A stretch of 59,627 nucleotides of DNA from Bacteroidia bacterium (GCA_030426765.1 JAUHXV010000014.1:1-59627), one strand, 5' to 3'; shown: positions 17,725-26,486, counted from the first letter of the stretch. Made by a program: numbers and translations. Notes: generated by a model not told the origin, from the sequence alone.

Positions 17725-18093
17725 ATGATGCCACATATGCCGGAAAACAATCCAAACGAAACTCAAGCCACTGAGGATGTGCTGATCAGGCTAGAAGTCT
17801 TCGATCGGGATGATGAGCAGCATGTCATTGAAGTACCTTCCGACCTCGGGCTGAATGTCATGGAAGTGTGCAAAGCCTCTGATCTGGCCATTGAGGGAAC
17901 CTGTGGAGGCATGGCGTTGTGCGGGAGCTGCCACGTTTATATCCTCAGCGACCACAAGCTGAGTGAGCGCTCCGATGAGGAAGAAGAGATGCTCGACAAA
18001 CTGTTTTCCACCGAAGACAATAGTCGACTTTGTTGCCAGATCCGCGTCGACGAACGCATTGATGGCCTGAAAATCAAACTTGCACCTGAATAA
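17725..18093 (+). CDS. Adrenodoxin-type 2Fe-2S ferredoxin
   Basis: A longer frame opens at 17605, but the strong promoter at 17686-17716 lies inside it and the first 40 residues look non-protein-like, so ATG 17725 (122 aa) is chosen. Cluster ligands C60, C66, C69 and C104 follow the C-x5-C-x2-C pattern of vertebrate/ISC-type ferredoxins (EGTCGGMALCGSCH and RLCCQI); an extra Cys (C103) precedes the last ligand. The family passes electrons to Fe-S cluster assembly or monooxygenases. No partner reductase is adjacent, so its client is unknown. Confidence 0.88.
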   Translation: MMPHMPENNPNETQATEDVLIRLEVFDRDDEQHVIEVPSDLGLNVMEVCKASDLAIEGTCGGMALCGSCHVYILSDHKLSERSDEEEEMLDKLFSTEDNSRLCCQIRVDERIDGLKIKLAPE

Positions 18094-18602
18094 AGAGCAT
18101 AGGGCAAAGGGCATAGCGCTAAGCGTATTTTCCTTTTCTCTTAAGAAAATTCGACTTAGGGACCAATTCAGAGATTGCCGAAACACTGTCACACTACCCC
18201 GCTGTACAGCGGGACGGGAGGGCGAAGAAAAATCCTTCAAGCCTCCCTAAAAAGACCGAAAAAGAAAAGAGCTAATAGGGAGTATTTAGCGTGACTAGTC
18301 CGCCGCAGGCGGATGCTTTTTCGTGTCCTGAAATTAAAATATTACATAATAGCGATCCTGAAACATTGTCGTTTTCAGCATACGTCCCTGTAGAATTTTC
18401 ATCTACACGGCAAGGAAAAAAGTAATGGATCTGTTGAGAGAAGAAGAGGACATTTTCCTGTTTAGAGAGAATTTGATGTGGACTATGGATATCAAATCCA
18501 GAAAAATAGCTTAACTGTCGATTTTTATTAATAGAGGAGTAAAAAGTAAGATGATTTTCAATAAAAATCATTTTACTTTACCCCTTCAATAATCCCATAC
18601 CA
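18094..18602. other. Intergenic region with palindromes and a dispersed two-hairpin element
   Basis: No gene is supported. It contains the perfect 16-bp palindrome CCCGCTGTACAGCGGG (about 18198-18213), a TCCGCC-GCA-GGCGGA hairpin (about 18299-18313), and the dispersed element described at 18316-18433. Confidence 0.5.
18316..18433 (+). repeat. Dispersed ~118-bp two-hairpin element, copy 1
   Basis: Closely similar to 54073-54190. Both start CTTTTTCG.GTCCT and share AATTAAAATATTAC, a CTGAAA...TTTCAG hairpin, the block ACGTCCCTGTAGAATT, a TGTAGA-N7-TCTACA hairpin and a purine-rich end (AAAAAAGTAA). The single-stranded loops vary while the stems are kept. Could be an untranslated RNA or a non-autonomous mobile element. 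Confidence 0.65.
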
Positions 18603-19511
18603 ATGTCCATACTCAAGCTGGAGCATGTAACAAAGCGCTACAAAGATCACGTCGCAGTAGATGATGTGAGCTTTGAAGTGGAGCCGGGTAAAATCTTCGG
18701 CATGCTTGGACCCAATGGAGCCGGCAAAACGTCAACCATCCGTATCATTACTACGATCACAGGCCCGGACAGTGGTGTTATCTATTTTCAGGGAGAAAAG
18801 CTGAACCAATCCCATCCGTCAAAAATGGGCTACCTCCCTGAAGAACGAGGGCTGTATAAAAAAATGAAGGTCGGCGATCACCTGCTGTATCTGGCGCAAC
18901 TGAAAGGACTTTCAAGAAATGATGCCGCGAAAAAATGCAAGTACATGCTTGATCGTTTTGGCGCGCTGGATTGGTGGAATAAGAAAGTGGAAGAACTTTC
19001 GAAAGGGATGCAACAGAAAATTCAGTTTGTCGCCACTATTGTACACGATCCTGTTTTGCTGATCCTTGACGAGCCCTTCAGTGGACTTGATCCGATCAAT
19101 TCCAATATCATTCGGGATGAGATATATCGTCTTCGTGATAAAGGTGTGAGTATTCTTTTTTCGACACATCGCATGGAACAGGTGGAAGAAATGTGTGAGG
19201 ATATTATTCTGATCAATCAGGGTAAAAACATCCTGATGGGAAATGTCCACGAAATCAAAAATGAGAACAAGAAAAACCTGTTTAGTGTAAGCTATGCCGG
19301 CTCACTTCCAGCGTCTTTCAATGGAGGACTGGAACTGGTCGATCGGCAGGATCATAAAGCCATTTTTCGAATTCCGGAAGGGGACACACCGAATCATTTA
19401 CTTCAGTTTCTCATGGGAGCGGGATGTGAGATTCATGCCTTTCATGAGATATTGCCGACAATCAACGAAATATTTATTAGCCGGGTAAAAGGGATGCATC
19501 ATGAAGCATAA
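18603..19511 (+). CDS. ABC transporter ATP-binding protein (NatA-like)
   Basis: A 302-aa ABC ATPase: Walker A GPNGAGKT (residues 36-43), signature LSKGMQQK (about 132), Walker B LLILDEPFSGLDP, and switch His in STHRME. The C-terminal extension (about 210-302) is the DUF4162-type tail found in drug or Na+ exporters. The next gene, its permease, overlaps it by 11 bp, forming a two-gene exporter. The substrate cannot be inferred. Confidence 0.92.
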   Translation: MSILKLEHVTKRYKDHVAVDDVSFEVEPGKIFGMLGPNGAGKTSTIRIITTITGPDSGVIYFQGEKLNQSHPSKMGYLPEERGLYKKMKVGDHLLYLAQLKGLSRNDAAKKCKYMLDRFGALDWWNKKVEELSKGMQQKIQFVATIVHDPVLLILDEPFSGLDPINSNIIRDEIYRLRDKGVSILFSTHRMEQVEEMCEDIILINQGKNILMGNVHEIKNENKKNLFSVSYAGSLPASFNGGLELVDRQDHKAIFRIPEGDTPNHLLQFLMGAGCEIHAFHEILPTINEIFISRVKGMHHEA

Positions 19512-20835
19512 GATTTGGATAGTGGCGCGAAGAGAATACCTGAGCCGCGTGCAGAAGAAATCATTTATTCTGGTGACTCTGCTCACCCCACTGGGCATCC
19601 TGTTGTTTTCCATATTACTGGGTGTGATCATGAGTGCCGGTTCGAAGGCCGACCAGAAAATTGTAATCAAGGATGACACTGGCATCATTCGTCCGATCGC
19701 TGAAGAGGATGCTGATTTTCCGTATGACTTTTCCGAAAAAAGTTTTGACGTCCTGAAAGAGGATTACGGTTCGCTGGGCTATGATCTCTTTGTATATGTC
19801 CCGGCCTTAAAAGATACTGCTGCGATGCGTATTGAGGCCGCATACTATGGCCGTGAAAAACCTAGTCTCGTGCTATTGGAAGGCATTGAATCGAGGTTGA
19901 GCGATCAGATCGAGTTGTACCGTATGCGGCGATCCAATGTGGACAAAAAATTGCTGGATTCTTTCCGGGCCAGAATAAGTCTCGAAAACGGAGCGATGGA
20001 TCCTGATGATCCGAGCGGTACGGCTGCTGCCGGCAAACTCAATATCATTATCGGTACTGCTTTAGGTGGGATCATGGGCTTTATGATGTATATGGTCATC
20101 TTTATCTATGGCAGTATGGTGATGCGGAGTGTGATGGAAGAAAAGCTGAGTCGAATTGTAGAGGTGATGGTGAGTTCCGTACGTCCGATACACCTGATGA
20201 TGGGTAAGCTCATTGGCGTGGGTGGAGTAGGACTGACGCAACTCGCGATTTGGGGCTTTCTGCTCGGCATCATTATGGTGATCGCACCGGCGCTTCTTCC
20301 GGGAGCAGATCCTTCGGAGCTTTCTGAAATGGGTTCGATGGCACAGATGGATCAGGCTACGTTTGATGGTTTTTCGGGCAAGCAGGTCATTGCTGCACTG
20401 CTTAATGTCAAGTGGTGGTTGATTATCCCTGTGTTTATTTTGTTTTTCCTCGGGGGATATTTTATCTACAGTTCGATGTTTGCAGCCATCGGTTCTGCGA
20501 TCAATGAAGACATGGGAGAAGGCCAGCAGCTGATGCTGCCGATCGTGTTTGTGGTCCTGGTTGCCTTCTATATGTTATTCCCTGTGCTGTCAAATCCAAA
20601 CGGAACGATCGCAGTGTTTGCGTCTTTATTCCCGCTGTTTTCACCGATCATTATGCCGGCGCGTCTGGCCTTTGATCCTCCAATGTGGCAATTGGCGCTA
20701 TCGATCATCCTCATGCTCGCGACGGTCTGGTTTTTCATCTGGTTGACGAGTCGCATCTACCGGGTCGGCATCCTGATGTATGGCAAAAAGGTGACGATTA
20801 AGGAAATGTTTAAGTGGCTGAGGTATTCAAGTTGA
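19501..20835 (+). CDS. ABC-2 type transporter permease (NatB-like)
   Basis: A 444-aa membrane protein of the ABC-2 family with one N-terminal transmembrane helix (about 22-46), a periplasmic domain (about 50-180) and a bundle of about five helices (185-435). The segment VMRSVMEEKLSRIVEVMVSSVRP is the coupling region typical of NatB/ABC2_membrane_3 permeases. It overlaps the ATPase gene and is evidently co-translated with it. Confidence 0.9.
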   Translation: MKHKIWIVARREYLSRVQKKSFILVTLLTPLGILLFSILLGVIMSAGSKADQKIVIKDDTGIIRPIAEEDADFPYDFSEKSFDVLKEDYGSLGYDLFVYVPALKDTAAMRIEAAYYGREKPSLVLLEGIESRLSDQIELYRMRRSNVDKKLLDSFRARISLENGAMDPDDPSGTAAAGKLNIIIGTALGGIMGFMMYMVIFIYGSMVMRSVMEEKLSRIVEVMVSSVRPIHLMMGKLIGVGGVGLTQLAIWGFLLGIIMVIAPALLPGADPSELSEMGSMAQMDQATFDGFSGKQVIAALLNVKWWLIIPVFILFFLGGYFIYSSMFAAIGSAINEDMGEGQQLMLPIVFVVLVAFYMLFPVLSNPNGTIAVFASLFPLFSPIIMPARLAFDPPMWQLALSIILMLATVWFFIWLTSRIYRVGILMYGKKVTIKEMFKWLRYSS

Positions 20836-21003
20836 ATGGTTAGACCTGAGACTTGAGACACAAGACCTAAGACCTGAGACACAAGACCTGAGACCAGGTT
20901 ATACTGCTATTAATACTCACTCCTGACCCCTCATAGCTCACCCCTCACCCCTCACAGCTCACTCCTCACCCCTGACCCCTCACCACTTGGAAGCGACCTG
21001 AGA
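20836..21003. repeat. Degenerate heptamer array (GACCTGA / TCACCCC)
   Basis: A stretch of 7-bp units such as GACCTGA, GACACAA and GACCTAA is followed by TCACCCC/TCACAGC-type units. The period is 7 bp but units change along the array, like the short tandemly repeated repetitive (STRR) heptamers of cyanobacteria. Confidence 0.7.
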
Positions 21004-21096
21004 CTAGGTTATAATGTATATCCCTAAATAGAGTTGACCGTTAACCGCTCTCGAGGGAAGGAGATTTTCTGCCAAATAATTGTGTAAATTTAACCT

Positions 21097-21435
21097 ATGG
21101 TCATACCCGAATTTCCTACTGAAATATTCGACTATGGAATGCTGGTCACAGCACCCTTGCTGGTGTATTATCTGTATAAAAACCGGCATCTTATAGGCAA
21201 GGAAGATGAAGCAAAGAAGAAGAAGGGGCGGGTGTTTATGATTATGACCTTTGTATTATTGTCTTTTTTCTCCCTTGGCTTCATATTGATTATTATGAGG
21301 TATGCTTCAGATTCTGAAGGGTTTGATAATGCCTGGAATCTGTTGTGCTGGTTATATGTGATTGGTTTTGCATTCGGTGGGTTTATGATATGGCTGATCA
21401 ACTATCGATCAAAGCATGCACTTCAGCAGAAGTAA
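21097..21435 (+). CDS. Small membrane protein, unknown function
   Basis: A 112-aa protein with three hydrophobic segments: about 12-26, 46-67 and 82-102, separated by a Lys-rich cytoplasmic loop (GKEDEAKKKKGR). I do not recognise a family. The following frame (21582-21980) has a similar layout, a short helix, a charged loop and two helices, so the pair may be distant paralogues. Codon use is protein-like and the start ATG is the first in frame. Confidence 0.6.
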   Translation: MVIPEFPTEIFDYGMLVTAPLLVYYLYKNRHLIGKEDEAKKKKGRVFMIMTFVLLSFFSLGFILIIMRYASDSEGFDNAWNLLCWLYVIGFAFGGFMIWLINYRSKHALQQK

Positions 21436-21468
21436 AAAGCATCATTCACTTGCCAGGTATTAGTTTTC

Positions 21469-21580
21469 CCATAACCCTATAACCCTATAACCTTATAACC
21501 CCATAACCTTATAATCCCATAATCCCATAACCCTATAATTCCATAACCTTATAACCCTATAACCTAATAACCTTATAACC
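21469..21580. repeat. Octamer array (ATAANNNN)n
   Basis: About 14 consecutive 8-bp units of the form ATAA followed by CCCT, CCTT, CCCC, TCCC or TTCC. The ATAA half is fixed and the other half drifts. The array runs up to the first codons of the next reading frame. Confidence 0.85.
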
Positions 21581-21581
21581 C

Positions 21582-21980
21582 ATCGAATCCTTTGCCGACA
21601 CTCAGACTTTTCAGTATATACTAGACGCCCTGGTCGGTTTATACATTGCTTACAGTTTTTTCATCAAGCGACACGATGCGCATCCTCGAATAAAAGCACT
21701 GGAGGAAAAAAAGCATGGGCAGTTATTGTGGGCATATTATTCTTTATTGGCTTTATTAATTATAGCATATCCTTTATTTATTCTTCTGGATCCGGATAAC
21801 ATTGATCAGGTAGGTGAGAAAGTCACGAAAATATTCAGAGCTGTATCAAGACTCATGATTATTCCTGTTTTCATTATTAACGTTTTGTTCTTACGCAATA
21901 AAGCCAGAATTGAAAAAGAAATATCAGCAGAGACACAAGATACAAGACCTGAGACGCAAGACCTGAGACGCAAGACCTGA
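21582..21980 (+). CDS. Small membrane protein with repeat-invaded ends
   Basis: The open frame runs from after a TAA at 21576-21578 to 21980. The protein-like part (FQYILDALVGLYIAYSFFIKRHDA, a helix and charged loop, then two helices) begins well before the first conventional start codon (TTG 21726, 84 aa), so the true start is probably non-standard (for example ATC 21582 or CTG 21630) or was lost to the octamer array that directly abuts it. The last 17 residues (about AETQDTRPETQDLRRKT) are translated from a GACCTGA-type heptamer array. Either a gene being eroded at both ends by short repeats or a pseudogene. No recognised family. Confidence 0.5.
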   Translation: MESFADTQTFQYILDALVGLYIAYSFFIKRHDAHPRIKALEEKKHGQLLWAYYSLLALLIIAYPLFILLDPDNIDQVGEKVTKIFRAVSRLMIIPVFIINVLFLRNKARIEKEISAETQDTRPETQDLRRKT

Positions 21981-22310
21981 GACCCAAGACCTATGGCCGC
22001 GATCACTTACCATTCATTCCTTTGCGGCTTTGCGACTTTGCGCGAACTAAAGCCCTTTAATTGCCGTGGATTCAGCTAAAGAAATGCATTCACATGATCC
22101 TGGCGTTTCTGTGTCAAAGAGAACCCCCTCGCTCTTCAAGCGATCCGCCGTAGGCGGATGCTTTCCTTGAGACAGAAATTGATGTATTTCTATGAGCTAT
22201 GTCACAGGTCCCCCCATGCCCCATGCTCCTTGCTCCATGCCCTTTCAGACGCCGTAGCTTTAGCGAAGGAGATACTGACCACTCACTACTGACCACTCAC
22301 TATTCACTGC
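21981..22310. other. Intergenic DNA with dispersed repeat copy and heptamers
   Basis: No gene is supported. It contains copy 1 of the CCCTCG/AGGCGG dispersed element (22109-22205), a TTCAG.CGCCGTAGCTTTAGCGAAGGAGA motif (22244-22272), and CATGCCC and CACTACT heptamer runs. Confidence 0.5.
22109..22205 (+). repeat. Dispersed ~100-bp hairpin element, copy 1 of 3
   Basis: Shared with 51264-51382 and 52624-52723: CTGTGTCA, GAGAACCCCCTCG, a variable hairpin (here TCCGCC-GTA-GGCGGA), CCTTGAGACAGA, then a TTTATTTC-like end and GTCAC. Hairpin arms differ between copies but remain paired. Confidence 0.55.
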
Positions 22311-22565
22311 TCACCCCTCCACAAACTCCCTTCTCCCTGGCGCTACTTTCATCACAAAAAGGGAAGACCCGGAAGCCATCTCTTCTTGCATCAGCATACC
22401 CAGTTCCTTCCAGAGCGTCGAATAATTTCCGATTAGAATGGTACTCATTCCGTTTGTAGAGATCTCCACATCGGGGATAGACTTGAGTTTTTTCAGAAAG
22501 GCCAGCACGTGAGCCGGGTAATCGTCCACCAAAGGATACAGACTGATTTCGATCGTTGAAGTCAT
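22311..22565 (-). CDS. YkoF-like thiamine/HMP-binding family protein
   Basis: An 84-aa protein. The pattern TIEISLYPL ... YPAHVLAFLKKL ... VEISTNGMSTILIGNY ... LWKELGMLMQEEM matches the YKOF ferredoxin-like domain, which binds thiamine or hydroxymethylpyrimidine in characterised members. Single-domain form; no thiamine gene is adjacent. It is transcribed leftward, away from the TlpA-like gene. Confidence 0.7.
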   Translation of the reverse strand: MTSTIEISLYPLVDDYPAHVLAFLKKLKSIPDVEISTNGMSTILIGNYSTLWKELGMLMQEEMASGSSLFVMKVAPGRREFVEG

Positions 22566-22639
22566 TTGAAAAGATTAAATGGTTAAGAGGTTATTTGGTT
22601 AAACGTTTATGTGTAAGCAAATGAATATCCAAGGTAATC

Positions 22640-22800
22640 CCCATCACTCCATCACACAATGCCCCATGCCTTTCAGTCGCCGTAGCTTTAGCGAAGGAGA
22701 CCCATGCCCCATGCCCCATGCCCTATGCTCTATGCTCTATGCTCTATGCTCTATGCTCTCCGCTCTTTGCTCTATGCTCTCCGATCTTTGCCCCATGCTC
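22640..22800. repeat. Heptamer array (CATGCCC / CTCTATG / CTCTCCG)
   Basis: The gap upstream of the TlpA-like gene is mostly 7-bp units CCATGCC, CTATGCT, CTCCGCT and similar, interrupted by a CGCCGTAGCTTTAGCGAAGGAGA copy (22678-22701). It lies in frame with the downstream gene, so automatic calls may wrongly extend that gene to 22704. Confidence 0.8.
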
Positions 22801-22841
22801 TTCTTTTTTCGCTATCTTGTTTGTCCAAAATAAACAGTTCA

Positions 22842-24737
22842 ATGAAAAAAATCTTCTTTTTAGCCGTCGCGGCCCTTACCTCTTTCAGTCTTGCTGCACA
22901 GACCTGGACCTGGGACCGCGAGCCCGAAGCCGGGCAAAATGTCATGATCACAATCACAGAAGTACCCAAGTCCGGCCCGTTGCACGTCGTGTCGTATTGC
23001 TTTGATGGTACCGACTTGATTGCAGGCGATGTCGGGATGTTGCCCTCCGACGATCCGTCACAAATCAACCTGGCGTTGGCTTTGCACAAAAATATCAGCT
23101 GGGTCAGGGTAGTGATCAAAGATGAATCCAACAGGGTAAAATCGGGTGATGAAAAATTTGTAAAAAACCCAAATGCTCAACCCAAAGCCGGTCTTGTGGA
23201 ATCCACCATTGGAGCAAGTGGTTATGGCCGTCTGATGGCCATGGAGATTGAAAACGAACAAACCATAAAGAACCTTGATGAAGCAATCACTGCTTATCCC
23301 GGTTGGCTGGACAATCCGGATGTATTCCAGAGTTACTACATGGCAGCCAAGCGCGCCGGCGATGAAGATAAACTTGACATGCTCAAAGGCCATGTGGAAA
23401 AAATTGCCGACAAACCCAATAAGGCAAGTGAGGAAATGATAGTGCAAGCGGTGCGTGTAGCGAAGGACATGGAAGATGGAGCATTAGGGGAAAGTCTTCG
23501 GAAAAGCCTCGACAAAAAATATCCGAAATCAGCCATTCATCAGGAAGAAGACTTTATGGCGTTCAGAAATGCCACGGATGTAGCGCAGATGATCAAACTG
23601 CGCGATGCCTTTAAGTCGAAATATGGTATCACAGATGACAATCGTAGGATGGTCGATCAGATGACCGGCATGATCGTTCAGAAATATGCGGAAGCGGAGG
23701 ACTGGGCGATGGTTTCTACCTATACCAATCAGGTGGCTGATCCCATGACACGCGCCGGTATGTGCAATCAGTATGCCTGGCAACTGTCCGGCGAAAGTAT
23801 CGAAGCAGAAGCGCCCAACCTCATTATCGCTGAGACATTATCCGCTGCTTCTCTGGCTTTGATTGATCAGGAAGCCACTATTCCAACCGGCTATACGAAG
23901 AAGGAGTGGGCACCGATCACCGAACGATCCAAAGCCGCCTACGCGGATACCTATGCGCTGATCCTTTATAAGCAAGGCAAATATGAAGAGGCCATCACAC
24001 ATCAGTCGTTTGCAGTCATGAATGATGACTTCGAGTCAGGTGATATGAACGAACGCTATGTCGTATACCTCGAAAAAGCAGGACACACTAAAGACCTCGA
24101 AAAGATCATGGACAAGATGATCGTGAAAGGAAAAGCCACAGCCAAAGTCAAAGAGATCCATAAAAAGTACTGGACAGAAACCGCTACTCCGGACCAGCTC
24201 TATGCGCAGTACGCACAGAAACTGGCGGACGAAGCCAAAGCACTCCTGCGAGATAAAGTAGAAGAGATGTGGATTGATATGGAGGCGCCTGCTTTCACGC
24301 TTCGGGACCTTGCCGGAAATGAAGTGTCGCTGTCTGATTATAAAGGAAAATCCATTGTGGTAGACTTTTGGGCTACCTGGTGCGGACCTTGTAAAGCCAG
24401 CTTCCCGGGAATGAAGATGGCCGTGGAACATTATGCATCAGATCAGAATGTGGTATTCCTTTTCGTGGATACCTGGGAAAATGGTGATGATGTGGAAGGT
24501 AAAGTGAGTGACTTCATCGATTCAAACAAATATCCATTTCATGTATTGATGGATTCGGAAAATAAGGTTGTAGCAGACTTCGGTGTTTCCGGTATTCCCA
24601 CAAAGTTTATCATCGGCCCCGATCAAAAAATCCACTTCAAAGCCGTCGGCTACAATGGCAACAATGATGAGCTAGTCGAAGAACTTAAGATGATGATTGA
24701 GATGGTACAGGCACATTCCGGAATGGTGCGATCCTAG
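22842..24737 (+). CDS. TlpA-like thioredoxin-domain protein with large N-terminal region
   Basis: Start at ATG 22842 (631 aa), because it begins with a proper signal peptide (MKKIFFLAVAALTSFSLAAQ); the frame upstream to 22704 only translates heptamer repeats. The N-terminal 480 residues form a beta-rich segment (about 20-130) and a helical TPR-like region. The C-terminal thioredoxin fold (about 480-620) has the active site WCGPC (C514, C517) and a cis-Pro in SGIPT. TlpA/ResA-like proteins reduce or handle disulfides in the periplasm. A terminator follows at 24763-24798. Confidence 0.88.
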   Translation: MKKIFFLAVAALTSFSLAAQTWTWDREPEAGQNVMITITEVPKSGPLHVVSYCFDGTDLIAGDVGMLPSDDPSQINLALALHKNISWVRVVIKDESNRVKSGDEKFVKNPNAQPKAGLVESTIGASGYGRLMAMEIENEQTIKNLDEAITAYPGWLDNPDVFQSYYMAAKRAGDEDKLDMLKGHVEKIADKPNKASEEMIVQAVRVAKDMEDGALGESLRKSLDKKYPKSAIHQEEDFMAFRNATDVAQMIKLRDAFKSKYGITDDNRRMVDQMTGMIVQKYAEAEDWAMVSTYTNQVADPMTRAGMCNQYAWQLSGESIEAEAPNLIIAETLSAASLALIDQEATIPTGYTKKEWAPITERSKAAYADTYALILYKQGKYEEAITHQSFAVMNDDFESGDMNERYVVYLEKAGHTKDLEKIMDKMIVKGKATAKVKEIHKKYWTETATPDQLYAQYAQKLADEAKALLRDKVEEMWIDMEAPAFTLRDLAGNEVSLSDYKGKSIVVDFWATWCGPCKASFPGMKMAVEHYASDQNVVFLFVDTWENGDDVEGKVSDFIDSNKYPFHVLMDSENKVVADFGVSGIPTKFIIGPDQKIHFKAVGYNGNNDELVEELKMMIEMVQAHSGMVRS

Positions 24738-24762
24738 TCAAATACGAATTTAAAAATACAAA

Positions 24763-24798
24763 GGGGCAGGGCCAATTGTTTTGGTCTCTGCCTTTTTT
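24763..24798 (+). terminator. Rho-independent terminator of the TlpA-like gene
   Basis: GGCAGGGCCAA pairs imperfectly with TTGGTCTCTGCC around a TTGTT loop and is followed by six T residues, 26 bp after the stop codon. Confidence 0.75.
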
Positions 24799-24967
24799 AA
24801 TTCATGCAACATCGCACCAACTTTCAGGTCTCAGTTCTTGCGTCTCGTTTAAGCGGTTAAAAGGGTATAGGGTTAAACGTTTATAGTTTAGCGTTTAGGT
24901 TTGATTTTTCTGTCAAACAGGCCTAGGTTTTAAGCTTGATTTTTTTTAAATTTCCTTAAACCTTAAT

Positions 24968-25107
<140 letters not shown>

Positions 25108-25137
25108 CTCAAACGTCTCAGGTCTCAGGTCTCCCTT

Positions 25138-26001
25138 TCACCCCTTCAACGCAGCAATCTGTCCTGGAGAAAGAAATACATCCGGATCCTGCCCTTCTTT
25201 TAATGCGCTGTTGACGCGACACTTTTGAATTTCGATCATGGGCACCACTTTATATGGGCTGTTGGACAGGTAATATTTTGGCGTTTTGTCGGGCTTGTAG
25301 TTTCCGTTCGACTCGACAGCACACTTTTGGTTGCGGGCAATTTTATCAAGGTCATTTTTTGAGATGACGCGATCATCATAGGCGACGATGACAACTTCCT
25401 TTCCTCCCTGAAATGCAGCAGTGGTTTGGACTACACCATTTAATTTTCCAAAGAGCGCCTCGCCGGTCCAGAAGCAGTACATGGAGTATGTGGCTGTTGA
25501 GGTGCCGTTTTTTTCAGCGGACAGCGCGTCGGTCAGGAGGTGCAGGTATGTCGGTACCTGGATGTTCTGTTGAGTCATGGTAGCGGACATCCATTCTGCC
25601 AGCGCCAGCGTGGTATACGCACCGTTGAGTCGTGTGGCAATGTCTTTTCCGGTGTGATCCACGGCACGCACGACAGGATTATTCCAGGAAGGTTCGTTGT
25701 ATCGCTTCAGAATTTTTTCATCTTCTCCGCCTTTGTTGTTGTAAATCGCCAGTGGGATAAAATGCGTTTCGATCGCTTCCACAATCAGCGGATTGGACAA
25801 TACCTGACTGCCGTAATTTTTACATGTGCTGCATCCCGGTATTTCCTGAAATAGAATAAGGATTGGTTTTCCTTCTTCTTTGCTTTTTACCTGCGCTTCT
25901 TCCATGGAGCGCAGCCAATGCACGTCGCCGAGTTCGATTGGATTTTTTTGTGCCAGCAAAATGACAGGAAATAATGCGAGGATAGTGATTGCTGTTTTCA
26001 T
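25138..26001 (-). CDS. Thioredoxin-like / MsrA-like fusion protein, periplasmic
   Basis: A 287-aa protein with a signal peptide (to about residue 18, LLAQ). Residues 25-145 form a thioredoxin-like domain with GCSTC (C57, C60). Residues about 170-225 match a shortened peptide methionine sulfoxide reductase A: YCFWTGEALFGKLNGVV has the MsrA catalytic C-F-W-x-x-E pattern (C176, E181), then QGGKEVVIVAYDDRVIS corresponds to the MsrA GG...EVVxVxYDP.xIS block with the middle 30 residues missing. A third part (230-287) contains two more Cys. The join suggests a self-recycling periplasmic methionine sulfoxide repair or disulfide enzyme, but activity is inferred only. Confidence 0.75.
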   Translation of the reverse strand: MKTAITILALFPVILLAQKNPIELGDVHWLRSMEEAQVKSKEEGKPILILFQEIPGCSTCKNYGSQVLSNPLIVEAIETHFIPLAIYNNKGGEDEKILKRYNEPSWNNPVVRAVDHTGKDIATRLNGAYTTLALAEWMSATMTQQNIQVPTYLHLLTDALSAEKNGTSTATYSMYCFWTGEALFGKLNGVVQTTAAFQGGKEVVIVAYDDRVISKNDLDKIARNQKCAVESNGNYKPDKTPKYYLSNSPYKVVPMIEIQKCRVNSALKEGQDPDVFLSPGQIAALKG

Positions 26002-26440
26002 GATTATAAAGGTATGGGTTAAGAGGTTAAGAGGTTAAGGGGTTAAGAGGTTATAGGGTTATAAGATTAAATGTTTAGCTGGCCCTCTGCCCTCTGCTCA
26101 TCGCCCTCCGCTCTTCGCCCTCTGCTCATCGCCCTCCGCTCTTCGCCCTCCGCTCTTCGCCCTCTGCCCCGTGCTTTAGCTCTGTGTTGTGTGAATAGTT
26201 AGGATCAAAAAAAAAATCAGGTCGCGCTTTAGCGCCAGACCATCCATAGGTAGAATTTAACCCTTCAATCATGCCCCGTGCTTTAGCTCGGGGTTGTGGA
26301 AGCAAGAACAATCATCCTCAAAAAATAAAAGCGCCCTCCGCTCTTCGCCCTCCGCTCATCGCCCTCCGCTCATCGCCCCATTTTCTATGCCCCATAATTT
26401 AATAACCCCATAACCTAATAACCCCTAATTTCACAGAAAC
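26002..26440. repeat. Intergenic heptamer/octamer arrays and REP-like hairpins
   Basis: GAGGTTAA-type octamers (about 26017-26062) are followed by CTCTGCC/CTCATCG/CCCTCCG/CTCTTCG heptamers (26080-26165 and 26332-26385) and octamers (about 26396-26425). Between them are a GGTCGCGCTTTAGCGCCAGACC hairpin (about 26220) and a CCCCGTGCTTTAGCTCGGGG hairpin (about 26273), the same two palindrome types seen downstream of dnaE at 29470-29820. No gene is supported. Confidence 0.8.
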
Positions 26441-26478
26441 GACTAAAAATCAGTCACAAAACAGACTAAAAAACAGTC
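26441..26478. promoter_or_regulatory. Paired palindromic operator upstream of the DnaE-type polymerase gene
   Basis: Two inverted repeats, GACT-AAAAATC-AGTC (26441-26455) and GACT-AAAAAAC-AGTC (26464-26478), are spaced 23 bp centre to centre, about two helical turns. They lie just upstream of the TATATTTG -7 element, over the expected -33 region, so a bound repressor would block transcription. An SOS-type repressor is plausible but not shown. Confidence 0.55.
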
Positions 26479-26486
26479 AATTCCCC

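Noticed and set aside
18272..18571. 99-aa minus-strand frame
   Set aside because: It covers the dispersed two-hairpin element and has no protein-like features.
22704..22841. Longer start for the TlpA-like protein
   Set aside because: The segment is heptamer repeat; a proper signal peptide starts at 22842.
26126..26311. 61-aa minus-strand frame
   Set aside because: Made of REP palindromes and heptamers.
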